A stretch of 64,000 nucleotides of DNA from Isoetes taiwanensis (taxonomy: Eukaryota > Streptophyta > Lycopodiopsida > Isoetales > Isoetaceae), in the NCBI GenBank assembly GCA_021234155.1, contig JAJEKV010000144.1, positions 682,001 to 746,000 of the forward strand, read 5' to 3'. Below the pieces are notes generated by a model. That model saw only the letters and a list, made by a program, of their open reading frames with translations. It did not search any database and was not told the DNA's origin. Of this stretch, positions 44,889-56,405 are shown piece by piece; positions within the stretch are counted from its first letter, which is position 1; every line of letters begins with the position of its first letter. A program made the position numbers and the translations under genes.

Positions 44889-46450
44889 GTGGTTAGTCGG
44901 AGAGGCCTCCACCCAGTCGGAACCACTCCTCTTCGCAATATTCGAGGAAGATGGTTCGAAGGAGAGTGGCTCAGACAAGATAGAGGCACTTGGGACTAAA
45001 AACAGGAGAATACAAAGTTCTTAGTTGTAGAGGCATGTGCTAAGACCCAAAGGCCTGCAGACAGTCAGGGCCACTTCCCTTCACAATATTCGAGCAATAT
45101 AGTTTGAAGGAGAGTGGCTCGGGCGTCTGCTGAGGCACACCGGAGAATGCTGCGGGGCGGGCATTGCTATGTGGGAGCGGGCTAAGGGATTCTCGACTTG
45201 CGAGTCGAGAACGCAAGTCGAGTACACATGTAGTGCTGGCTAGTTTAAGGCATTCCCGACTCGCGAGTCGAGAATGCGCATAAAGAAGCTGGTTTCCCGG
45301 TGGTTGTTTAGGAGGCCTCCCGCCACCGGAGCCCCTCCCTTCGCAATATTCGACGAAGATAGTTCGAAGAAGAGTGGCTCTGACTGGGTGGAGGCCACTG
45401 CGACCATACACAGGAGAATTGGCTGGCTAAGGGATTCTCGACTTGCGAGTCGAGAATGCAAGTGTTGGCTTCCTGTCTGCATTCTCGACTCGCAAGTCGA
45501 GAATCCCTTAGCATCGAGAACTCCAGATAGTACACATGGAGTGCTGGCTGGTCTAAGGCATTCTCGACTCGCGAGCCGAGAATGCAGACAGCAAGCTCTG
45601 TGGTTTCCCTGTGGTTAGTTGTAGAGGCCTCCACCCAGTTCGAGCCCCTCCCCTTCGCAATATTCGACGAAGATGGTTCGAAGGAGAGTGGCTCTGACTG
45701 GGTCGAGGGCCAATACCAACTCGCCACGTGAGAATTGGTGGTTAAGGGATTCTCGACTTGCGAGTCGAGAATGCAAGTGTTGGCTTCCTGTCTGCATTCT
45801 CGACTCGCAAGTCGAGAATGCCTTACATCGAGAACTCCAGATAGTACACATGGAGTGCTAGCTGGTTTAAGGCATTCTCGACTCGCGAGCCGAGAATGCA
45901 GACAGCAAGCTCTGTGGTTTCCCTGTGGTTAGTTGTAGAGGCCTCCACCCAGTCCGAGCCCCTCCCTTAATATTCGGCGAAGATGGTTCGAGAAGGAGTG
46001 GCTCGGCCGGTAGAGGCCGCTGCACACCATACACAGGAGAATTGGCTGGCTAAGGGATTCTCGACTTGCATAACGAGAATGCAAGTGTTGGTTTGCTGTC
46101 TGCATTCTCGACTCGCAAGTCGAGAATGCCTTAGCCATCGAGAACTCCAGATAGTACACATGGAGTGTTGGCTGGTTAAGGCATTCTCGACTTGAGCGAG
46201 AATGCGAGCAATAGCTAATGTGGTCTCCTGTGGTTAGTTGTAGAGGCCTCCACCCGGTCAGAACCCATCCCGCCGCAATATTCGGCGAAGATGATTCGAA
46301 GGAGGCGGTCTGGATCGGGTAGAGGCCCATCGCGACCATTACTAATGTGAGAATTGGCTGGCTAAGAATTGGCTGTAAGAATCGAGGCCTGCAGGATAGT
46401 CAAAGCCACTTCCCCTTCGCAATATCCGAGCAAGAAAGTTTGAAGGAGAG
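44889..46450. repeat. Tandem array of about 310-bp units with embedded palindromes
   Basis: Units begin with GTGGTTAGT..GAGGCCTCCAC near 44889, 45300, 45611, 45926 and 46229 (spacing of the last four 311, 315 and 303 bp). Each continues with TTCGCAATATTCGACGAAGA and GGTTCGAAGGAGAGTGGCTC. Most contain three copies of the palindrome TCTCGACTCGCGAGTCGAGA or one-base variants. Palindromes lie near 45191, 45254, 45436, 45483, 45562, 45751, 45798, 45876, 46059, 46106 and 46184, with degenerate ones near 46553 and 46668. In reading frames the units produce repeated peptides such as DSRLASREC, but frames shift between units, so it is not coding. Confidence 0.9.
45426..45512. repeat. Perfect 35-bp inverted repeat built from two palindromes
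   Basis: The arm 45426-45460 (GCTAAGGGATTCTCGACTTG...) is the exact reverse complement of 45478-45512, with a 17-nt loop. Each arm is itself a near-palindrome, so the segment can fold as one 35-bp stem or as two 20-bp hairpins. The neighbouring unit (about 45749-45819) repeats this with a 27-bp perfect stem. Confidence 0.9.
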
Positions 46451-46459
46451 TGGCTAAGG

Positions 46460-48000
46460 CGATCTGCAGCACACAGGAATGCACTAGAGCCCTTGGTATG
46501 TGTGGATTAAGCGGGTATTGTCGGCCGAGGTTACATTGGCTAGGTATGACATTCTCAACTCGCGAAGTCGAGAATGCAAGAATGGCGTTATTCTCGGCGG
46601 GCGGGGGGAATCCCTCAACCGACCAACAATCGAGTGTACATTCCACGTTCTCGCCTCGCTGGTCGAGATATTCTCGACTCAATGAAGTCGAATAAGGCTG
46701 TACTTTCTTGATTGTTGGCAGGGAGGATTCCCGACTTCGCCGATCAAAGCCGAATTCCATTCGCACCTCTCTCCAAAAGGAGGATATACTGTGAGTGAAA
46801 TTTTCAATCTGTATGGCAATTCCTATTTTAAGTTTCTGTAAAGCAATTTCATGCATAGCTATGTTCTGTTATGAATCATAGACAGTTCTCTTACTGTTAT
46901 GCAATACTTTTCTTCCTATCTCTCAGGATTCCTAAGTCGGGTGCTTGCCACTACTATTAGCATCTAAGAACACTGATGCCTGTACAAGGTATTCAAGTAA
47001 ACAATAACTAAACACAAGAAAGCACAAACAGAAAGCAAATCAAAAGGAAAGCAGTGAAGCAGCTTTGAAACAGCAGACAAATGAGAAAATATTAAGAAAA
47101 AAAATACCTGGGAGATTTGTTGGATGAGGAGGAAGCTGCAGAGTTCGATTCCATTTTGCTACAGGCGTTTGCAAAGCGAGAGTAAGGATTTGTCGGGCTG
47201 GAAAATGTATCAGGGTATATAAAGAGGCTCTAAAAAAATAATAGGAGCAACACAGTAGTAAAGGAATTGCAAAAAAACAATAAACAAGCAGTATAAGAAT
47301 ATAAAAACTTACAGAAAAGGTTTCTCGCTTTCTTCTTAAGAAGTACTTTCTGCTGGCTAACTCAAATTGAGCCAAAACGATGCGTCGCGATCCGTCAACC
47401 ACGCTACAGTCATAAGAACAATGCTTCGGAAATGCGGGAGTCGATCGAGCGCCAAGGCGGAACAGGGGAACAGGCGGCTGCCATAGTCAGAACAGGGGAA
47501 GACAAAGAGGAATAGAAGGAATAGGGGTCGCGGGAGAAGAGGAAGAAGGTGCAGTTATTTTTGGCTGTACCCTCGAACCTCAAAAAAGTGGCATTTATGA
47601 CACTCCTAGAGTCACGTGTGTGGCATGCCATCCGTGACCTGGATTGCTGACGTGGCCATGTCAAATGTCGATGACGAAGGGCCACGTCAGCACAGTCATG
47701 ATTTCGGGGAAGCCTATGTTTTAATGGTTATAATGTTTTAATGTTTTTTAATGGTTAATGTTAAATGTTTTAATGTTAGATGTTAGTGTTAAATGTTTTA
47801 ATGTTTTTAATGGTTATAAGGTTATAATGTTTTAATGCTTCTTAATGGTTAATGTTAGCCAAGATTTCAATGGTTTTTAATGGTTATATGGTTTCTAATG
47901 GTTATATGGCTATAGTGCTCATTCATATATGGTTGTATATGGTTTTAATGTGTGCTCTTTCATTCAGGGAGCATGTGAGATGAGAAAAATGGAGCCAAGG
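46460..48000. other. No gene recognised; TTTTAATGGTTA-rich low-complexity tract
   Basis: From about 47715 to 47950 the sequence is an irregular repeat of TTTTAATG, GGTTAATGTTA and GGTTATA. On the minus strand near 47470-47310 an exon-like segment (RRIVLAQFELASRKYFLRRK followed by a GTAAG donor) might be a first exon of the phosphatase gene, but the support is weak. Confidence 0.45.
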
Positions 48001-48200
48001 AAGCCCAGCAGTTGATCCTTTTGATAGTGTGAATGATGAAAGGCTGGGAGATGATCATCTTGGAGTTGGCATTGTGAAGCTTCTTATCGAAGTTGATACA
48101 ATCATGTCCCAGGGAAGCTCTAGTGATTGCATTGTGTGCTCTGGGTTGCTGGAGTCCCAAAGTCAGTTGAGATGGCCAATTAGATATATTACACACAAGA

Positions 48201-50295
48201 ATGGTGATAGTCTGGAATGCCCTACTGAACTACATACCCCAAGGCCATGTGGAAGATTTGGTGGTCGATGAGCATCCTTTGATCACAAGGAAGAGACGCT
48301 ATGTTTTTCATAAAAGGCAGCCAAGGGTGCCCAAGAGGCCTAGAGGTGACAAATATTTAGAAAGGATGGATAGTATGGCCCCAACCAAAGAAAACCTAGA
48401 GGCAATTAGGCGACAAGAGTGTTGCAACCTAGATTGCACAGTGCAGTACAGTGTGGATGACCTCGTGCAGATAAGGTCCCAATACATTGGACAGCTTCAA
48501 AAAGATAGGATTAATTTCATCTACTCCTTGTGTAGGAATTCCAGCTATGATGAAAACACAGGAAGGCTACTATATCAATTGAGGTGCATGAAGGTATGTA
48601 TGAGAGCATTGAGATAGATTCTTGGGGTGAGCAAGTCTTCATTCTACAGATACTGGGAGTAGGTTAGAAAAGGGCACAGTTTGTTCCAACATGGTAATGC
48701 ACTCACTTTGAAACCTAGAGCAAATACTCTCAAGGCCATTGCAGTCGTCGAGAGCTTTGTGAGATACATGTCTCAATCTATGCCCCACAAGTCGAAGATG
48801 AACGAGCACGGTGTGCGAGTGGTGCAAAGGGTGTTGCCACAACACTATATCCAAAAGGAGTGCCTTAAAGAGGTCAACTGCGTCCTAGAAACTACTGGAG
48901 GTAGGCCTCTTTCTCAATCACATTTCAACAAGTTATGGAGCACTCACTTCTCAGACGTGAGTGTCCTGCAACACATGCCATTCTCAAAGTGCAACACTTG
49001 CATTCAACTCAAGGATACACTTGCATCAACTGCAATAGAGAAAGAAAGGATGGCAATTAGGGAGCAATTTGCAGATCACCAAAGGGACCAAATATCATGT
49101 AGACAGTTGTATTGGCAATGGAGAACATTTTCTGAGATGCAGCCAGACAAATTTTTGTGTATAATTCATGATAAGATGGACCAACACAAGACTTTCTTGC
49201 CAAAGCTAGATCCTTTACCCAAGCGTTGTCAAAACGCTTTTCAGATGAAAGTAAGTCTGGCGGGTGTCTTAACACATGGTCATGGAACTGGAACATATGG
49301 TCATTTTGTGCTTGATCTATGGAGGGATGATCCAAACTTCCATGTGAGCTCTATTTTCAAGTGCTTGAGAACACTAGAGAAAGGATCAATAGAAGGGAGG
49401 AGGTATTCCCCTTCAGCACCCATTTTTGAGGCTTTGATGGATGATCAACCGCTTTATTACCAAAGGCAGATAAAAAAGGTCACATGAAAGGTGTCTAGTG
49501 AATCAAGGAGGACTTGGGATGATTTCCCCTTACTTGAGAAACCATTGCCTGAGGAGCTATGTGTTCAATTGGACAACTGTTGGAAAGAAAACAAGAATAG
49601 ATGGATGTTTGGGGCAATGTCATACTTGACAGCAGTGGGAGTATTCAAAGTTGTGAAAGTGGGATTCATGATGGTTGGGCATACGCATGATGATATAGAT
49701 GGATTCTTTGGAACTTTCTCCACCAAGCTCAAGAGAGAAAACGTGACTAGTCTCCCTGAACTAATGGATGTGTTTGAGAGCTGCATTGACCCCAACCCAA
49801 TGGCTTTCTTGATGGATGAGGTTGCAGATTGGAAATCATTTGTAGAGGATACTTGCTAGATGGTAAGGACCGGTTGATGAGGACACCAAAGCCACTTGAT
49901 TCAAGTTTTGGGTTAGGGATGGAATACCAATCATGCAATATAAGTGGAGACCAGGTGACAAGTTGTGGATGCCTGTACAAGGAATCGAGTTGTGGCAAAG
50001 GGGTGCTGCTGGTGAAGTTCTCATTCCTAAAGGGCAGCCAAAACCACTACCTCCCTTCAAGACTGTCAAAGACTCTAGCCAACTAGTGAAGGGCATCAAG
50101 GATTACATAACGCACTGGGATGATGTTCGAAATGGAAAGCACACCTCCACTTTTAAGAAAAATCAAATGGACTCCCTAATCAAGTACTGGGAGAAAGTTG
50201 TGACATGCTTAAAAACTGAACAACCATGTGGGAGGAAGCTAAGAGACGGGTTCTTGCTAGAGGGTTCTCAAGGAGCACAAGGCCCCCAAAAATGA
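48201..50295 (+). pseudogene. DUF7869-type transposon protein (RNase H-fold-like), decayed
   Basis: A single frame runs from 48201 to 49859 with internal stops at 48615 (TAG), about 48661 (TAG) and 49485 (TGA). It carries RRQECCNLDCTVQY (Cys-rich), GVSKSSFYRYWE, MPFSKCNTCIQLKDTL and LCIIHDKMDQHKTFLPKL. Next come LDNCWKENKNRWMFGAMSYL and VGFMMVGHTHDDIDGFFGTF. The Asp of HDKMD, the Asp of LDNC and the HTHDDID block are the conserved acidic positions of the DUF7869 family, probably an RNase H-like transposase core. After 49859 the frame shifts and the C-terminal part (KFWVRDGIPIMQYKWRPGDK...) ends at 50295. The upstream ORF at 48029-48271 may be its N-terminus. It is not functional as written. 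Confidence 0.72.
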
Positions 50296-50299
50296 ACTA

Positions 50300-51590
50300 C
50301 CATATAAAAACAATAACAGACCATCTAAAAACCATGATAGGTGTGGTTTTTTATACGGCAATTCATTTGATAGAAGAAAACCACATCTTATAGTGGTCTA
50401 TCAAAACTTATAGTGGCTTAGAACATGGTTAATAATGCTAGTTCTAATGTTACAGTAGTTTGCTAAAACTGGTTATAGTTAATGAGATGGTTTTATTACA
50501 AGACTTGTGTACTATAGTGGTTTATAAAAACTATTGCTAGCTTAATAAAAATAGTAGTGGTTTGTTATAATCCCTAGATGAATAATGGCAAAATTTGAAG
50601 AAGTCTACTATGTTCAAGAACCATAATTAATAACAATATCGTTTTTTCTTCCATCATTCAAAAGTTGGTATTCTTTGACATATAACAGCCATACATTTGT
50701 CAACAAAATTTGCAAGCCTGATCCAATACTTTAGAAAAGAAAAGAATAGTTGGAGCAAAAAATGAAGCACATTACCTGCCACCAGGAAGCAAATTCAGTG
50801 GACCAGCCTTAGATACAAGGTCCCCTAGAGAGTTCACAAGTTCAAAGACCTTGTGTGCTTTCTCATACTGCTTTAAAATGCAGTATGAGATATTACACCT
50901 ACATTTAAGCACTTAAATTGCTCTAAAACCTCAATTATTGCTTTTGAACCATGCTCTTTTATAATTAATTTCCATTTTTGCACCTTGCAGTTTGTACCCG
51001 GGGCTGTTGCTAAAGGTTAATTTTTTTTTTGTTTCCTTCAGTAGTAATTTTCTTTTGTTTCCTTCAGTAGTTTCGATATTTTTTTTTTATTTCCTTCGGT
51101 AGTAGTTCGGTAGTATTTTTCTTTTGTTTCCTTCGGTAGCTTCAAATCCTGCCATTTGTCTTTGTCCCCTTGGCATTGACAAGTTTAACGCCTTTTAATA
51201 TTGGTTTAGGGTTTCCTTTGATAGTTTAGAATCCTGCCATTCACAAGTATAAGTTACGTGATGTTTTCAATTGAGATGTTTTTGTTTTTTATTTTTTGTA
51301 TCTTTGTGCAATCCATGCCAAAACTTATTTTGAATGTCATTCTTACGTGCCAAGCAATGCCAGACTTCTACAAAATGTGGAGATGTGTTTGTCTGAATAT
51401 GATCCTTCCACATTTGTACTTCACATTACGATTAGATGCAACCTTTTGGGATTAGAAAAGGCTTCTACCTCTGAATGATCCTTCCATATTTGTTCTTTCT
51501 TAGCACAAGTAGGGGCATCGCAATAGGGACATGTGCTTGTTCTTTGTGATATTCATGCCTACTTTAATCCCCGTGAACTTAGACAAGCAT
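50300..51590. other. No gene recognised
   Basis: AT-rich sequence with a recurring phrase TATAGTGGTTTA/AGTAGTGGTTTG (50390-50570) and a degenerate TTTCCTTCRGTAGTA repeat (51040-51145). No coding signals. Confidence 0.45.
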
Positions 51591-52630
51591 GTAAAGTGGC
51601 ACCACACATCGATATTTTTGGATATGAATTTTGGTGCATTAATTGGCTTCCAATTACGGGTTCAATTCCAATGGGGTATTAGACTTGCGAATTTCCATGA
51701 ATATTGTGTAAGCCGAATACGTCAAAAAAATATTGTGTAAGGCGAATAACCATCTATAACCAAATTTAGACTGCACATGGCCTTAAATTAGGTGTTCCAA
51801 GGCATGTAAACGTGTAAGAGGAAACAATTAAATTTGTATAAAGACACATATATTAGCTTAGTTTAACTTAGCTCTGCCTCACCTTGCCTTACCCTGCTCT
51901 ATGATAGGTTCCAAAGGTATTTATTTTGGTTTTAGAGGAATATCATTGGATTAATTCGAGCACCATTTCTTGATTGTGTACTAGACCAAAACTTATTTTG
52001 AATGTCATTCTTACGTGCATGTAAAGTGGCACCACACATCGATATTTTTGGATATGAATTTTGGTGCATTTATTGGCTTCCAATTACGGGTTCAATTCCA
52101 ATGGGGTATTAGACTTGCGAATTTCCATGGATTGTAAGCCGAATACGTCAAAAAAAATATTGAGTAAGGCGAATAACCATCTATAACCAAATTTAGACTG
52201 CACATGGCCTTAAATTAGGTGTTCCAAGGCATGTAAACGTGTAAGAGGAAACAATTACATTTGTATAAAGACATATATATTAGCTTAGTTTAACTTCTAA
52301 AGCTCTGCCTCACCTTGCCTTACCCTGCTCTATGATAGGTTCCAAAGGTATTTATTTTGGTTTTAGAGGAATATCATTGGATTAATTCGAGCACCATTTC
52401 TTGATTTTGTACTAGGCCAAAACTTATTTTGAATGTCATTCTTACGTGCATGTAAAGTGGCACCACACATCGATATTTTTGGATATGAATTTTTGTGCAT
52501 TTATTGGCTTCCAATTACGGGTTCAATTCCAATGGGGTATTAGACTTGCGAATTTCCATGGACATACGTCAAAAAAAAATATTGAGTAAGGCGAATAACC
52601 ATCTATAACCAAATTTAGACTGCACATGGC
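51591..52630. repeat. Tandem array, about 430-bp unit, 2.4 copies
   Basis: GTAAAGTGGCACCACACATC occurs at 51591, 52021 and 52452 (spacing 430 and 431). The copies share long stretches such as GGTTCAATTCCAATGGGGTA and CGAATAACCATCTATAACCA. The last copy is cut at about 52630, where the 676-bp array begins. Unit ends overlap the phrase CCATCTATAACCAAA also present in the next array. Confidence 0.9.
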
Positions 52631-52639
52631 CCTAACCCC

Positions 52640-54845
52640 ACCGTTCAAACATGGGTTTTGGGGTAACTTTGGCCTTCTGGATGTAGCTGCACAGTCGAAT
52701 TGTTGTTCCGTGCCTTCCTTGCATGCCGAGTCACACGATGTCTAGCTTGTTACGAGCCATCGCAATGGGGCAAGTTTGAAACCGGTGCCCAAGGAGGGTT
52801 TTTTTGTTCTCCCTCTCGGAATTTTTCTTCGGACCCTCGAGAAAACCCTGCACGCAAGCTTTTGACCACTTCCAAGACAGGAAAGGGTGCCAAAACCTAA
52901 ACCCTACAGATTTAGTAGGGTTTACGTATCAGGGCACCAAAACCGCTCCATCTCCTAATCCCACCGTTCAAATGGTAGCTCATGTCACAAGACACATCTC
53001 TAAAAAGAAAAAATGGACATCCACCGCACGGATGTGCTAACGCCCAAATTTCCCCCTTTTCGACGTAGGGGCACGACGGGGAAATGGCGTGTTCCCATAG
53101 TTAAGCCTCTCTAGCGAGCTTGCAATGCAATTTTGACTTGACGCATGAGTCCAAAGCATCCATTTTACTTTAGGGACCAAATATTTATGACCATCTATAA
53201 CCAAACTCGGCTTGATATGGGAAACTATTCGACCTTCTGCCCAATGCACTCCCTGGCTAGTGTGCTAGACTAGACATAGCATGTACTTGGCAATCCGATG
53301 TTTGATCGGCCGTCTGCCCCTCAAACACGTGTTTTGGGGTAACTTTGGCCTTCTGGATGTAGCTACACAGTCGAATCGTTGTTCCGTGTCTTCCTTGCAT
53401 GCCGAGTCACACGATGTCTAGCTTGTTACGAGCCATCACAATGGGGCAAGTTTGAAACCGGTGCCCAAGAAGGGTTTTTTTGTTCTCCATCTTGGACTCT
53501 TTCTTCGGACCCTCTAGAAAACCCTGCACGCAAGCTTTTGACTACTTCCAAGATAAGAAAGGGTGCCAAAACCTAAACCCTACAGATTTAGTAGGGTTTA
53601 TGTATCAGGGCACCAAAACCACTCCATCTCCTAATCCCACCGTTCAAATGGTAGCTCATGTCACATGACACATCTCTAAAAAGAAAAAATGGACATCCAC
53701 CGCACGGATGTGCTGACCCCCAAATTTCCCCCTTTTCGACGTAGGGGCACGACGGGGAAATGGCGTGTTCCCACAGTTAAGCCTCTCTAGCGAGCTTGCA
53801 ATGCAATTTTGACTTGACGCATGAGTCCAAAGCATCCATTTTACTTTAGGGACCAAATATTTATGACCATCTATAACCAAACTCGGCTTGATATGGGAAA
53901 CTATTCGATCTTCCACCCAATGCACTCCCTGGCTAGTGTGCTAGACTAGACATAGCATGTACTTGGCAATCCGATGTTTGATCGGCCGTCTGCCCCTCAA
54001 ACATGTGTTTTGGGGTAACTTTGGCCTTCTGGATGTAGCTGCACAGTCGAATCGTTGTTCCGTGCCTTCCTTGCATGCCGAGTCACACGATGTCTAGCTT
54101 GTTACGAGCCATCGCAATGGTGCAAGTTTGAAACCGGTGCCCAAGGAGGGTTTTTTTGTTCTCCCTCTCGGACTCTTTCTTCGGACCCTCGAGAAAACCC
54201 TGCACGCAAGCTTTTGACCACTTCCAAGACAGGAAAGGGTGCCAAAACCTAAACCCTACAGATTTAGTAGGGTTTACGTATCAGGGCACCAAAACCGCTC
54301 CACCTCCTAATCCCACCATTCAAATGGTACCTCATGTCACAGACACGTCTCTAAAAAGAAAAAATGGACATCGACCGCACGGATGTGCTAACCCCCAAAT
54401 TTCCCCCTTTTCGACGTAGGGGCACGACGGGGAAATGGCGTGTTCCCACAGGTAAGCCTCTCTAGCGAGCTTGCAATGCAATTTTAACTTGACGCATGAG
54501 TCCAAAGCATCCATTTTACTTTAGGGACCAAATATTTATGACCATCTATAACCAAACTCGGCTTGATATGGGAAACTATTCGACCTTCTGCCCAATGCAC
54601 TCCCTGGCTAGTGTGCTAGACTAGACATAGCATGTACTTGGCAATCCGATGTTTGATCGGACGTCTGCCCCTCAAACATGTGTTTTGGGGTAATTTTGGC
54701 CTTCTGGATGTAGCTGCACAGTCGAATCGTTGTTCCGTGCCTTCCTTGCATGCCGAGTCAGACGATGTCTATCTTGTTACGAGCCATCGCAATGGGGCAA
54801 GTTTGAAACCAGTGCCCAAGGAGGGTTCTTTTGTGGCTCGATATC
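52640..54845. repeat. Tandem array, about 676-bp unit, 3.3 copies
   Basis: TTTTGGGGTAACTTTGGCCT recurs near 52655, 53332, 54008 and (with one change) 54681. The copies are nearly identical, implying recent expansion or homogenisation. Each contains an open frame of about 65 codons on the plus strand (FRAFLACRVTRCLACYEPSQ...) and one on the minus strand (HWAEGRIVSHIKPSLVIDGH...). Both are conserved only because the DNA is, and start and end vary by frameshift. I treat it as satellite-like, not coding. Confidence 0.92.
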
Positions 54846-54885
54846 TGGAAATATAAGAATAGAATAGAATGATTTTATCGTCAGT

Positions 54886-55620
54886 AAGAGGCATTAGATA
54901 TTGTGAGGTGCCACTTTACACTTTTATTTGGTTTTTGAGGAATAAAGTCATGCATTCCCACAAACTAACATTCCTTCATGCTTAGTAGCATAGATATTAT
55001 GGGTGATACTACTTGAAAATGTGAATTCAATTGCAAGATGTCCACAACTGGAAACCATGCCCATGAACATCTTAAATTATTGGCATAACATTCAAATGCA
55101 TGTCATGATTGACAAATACCTCATAACAATCATGTGTGGATATGCTATGCACGACCCTTAGATGATAACATTGCAATTCGACATTCTTTGCCCATGCGAC
55201 CGGGCCATATTGGGTTGTTTATGGGGATTGATCAATGGTAAATCCGTTGCACAAAACAAATCCGAAGATCAATGTTTACGAGGATTGAACTTGCATTATG
55301 TTTTGATAGTTCTAGAAAGATAAGAAGAAAGAGGCATTAGATATTGTGGGGTGCCACTTTACGCGCTTATTTAGTCTTGTTAGGATTAAAGTTGTGCGTT
55401 AACTAACACTCCTTCACGCATATTAGTATAGACCTTTAGGGTGACACCACTTGAGAATGCAAAATCAAAATGTCCACAACTAAAAACCATGCCCATGAGC
55501 ATTATAGTAGAGCAATATTGGCATAACATTCTAATGCATGCCATGTATTGACAAACGCTTCATAACAATCATGTGTGGATATATTATGAAGCCTTAGATG
55601 GCAACATTGCAAGCATGTGC
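54886..55620. repeat. Two diverged tandem copies of about 445 bp
   Basis: GAGGCATTAGATATTGTG starts copies at 54886 and 55331. Both continue through GTGCCACTTTACRC, CATTCCTTCA/CACTCCTTCA, ACCATGCCCATGA and CAATCATGTGTGGATAT. GTGCCACTTTAC is the reverse complement of GTAAAGTGGCAC in the 430-bp array, so the two families may share an origin. Just before it, AGAATAGAATAGAAT (about 54855) resembles the retroposon tail at 58.85 kb on the other strand. Confidence 0.8.
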
Positions 55621-55639
55621 AAAGAAAATAGTTGGGCCA

Positions 55640-56400
55640 TTGTCAATGCCAACAACGTGTACTGATGATCCCCTAGTCTTGTGCATATATCCAGAGAAAG
55701 TTTCAAATCCTTTACAATATACACAACAGGTTTTCAAGTCCTTCAAAATATGAACTTAACGATTGGAATTTCATGACATTAACATTGGGAGAAAAAAAAA
55801 ATGCAAATATTGCAATGTTCTATGTTGCAAAAATAAAGCCAAGGCATAGTCCGGGCAGGTTGTTTTTTTTTTTCTTTTTTCAAAAATATTCAGAGAGCTT
55901 ACGTTGTGGGAAAAACGGCCGATGCTGCAGGCGTTACAGATGAGTCCACCATTCAATTTCGAATTTTTACATGCAGGAGGGTTTAGGCAGTCGGTGTTGT
56001 TTTGGGATCAAAGCCGTCAAAGAAAGCTTACATTGAGAATTTCGATTAGAGGTACTTCACAATTGTCTGTGCCCTTTTCTTTTTGTTGAATTGGAAGAGA
56101 AGCATTCAGATAGGAAGTCCAATGTATCACTTTCACCGTTTCTTATATCTGCCCCTCTCTTTTTGAGAACTGGCAATGCATAACAGACAACGCCAATCTC
56201 TAAAAAGCCAATCTCTACAAAGCCAATCTCTTTTGCATCTGCTTCCTCTGCTCTAGGATTGAATTATCTGATTCTGATCACATGTTTCTCAGTGGCAAGT
56301 AATAATCCTCATCTTGATAATCAGAACCTGTCTTGTGATTAAATTAGTGGCTACTTTTGGAATATAATGATAACTTAAGAATGATAAATCAGGCAGAACA
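55640..56400. other. No gene recognised
   Basis: AT-rich, with A- and T-runs. It may be upstream sequence of the GRAS fragment. The small ORF at 55904-56089 has no recognised motif. Confidence 0.4.
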
Positions 56401-56405
56401 TGATC

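Noticed and set aside
45040-45932. Overlapping ORFs with repeated peptides (DSRLASREC)
   Set aside because: They arise from translating the palindromes. Frames differ between units and both strands are open, so coding is unlikely.
44889-46450. CRISPR-like array of regularly spaced palindromic repeats
   Set aside because: Spacers are not unique: the whole 310-bp unit repeats, palindromes vary, no cas-like genes occur, and the context is a plant nuclear genome.
47040-47402. First exon of the phosphatase gene
   Set aside because: A donor-like GTAAG and a basic peptide are visible, but the frame, start codon and link to 44332 cannot be shown.
52700-54252. Repeated plus-strand ORFs of about 65 codons in the 676-bp units
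   Set aside because: They recur only because the satellite DNA is homogenised, and no domain or start context supports them.
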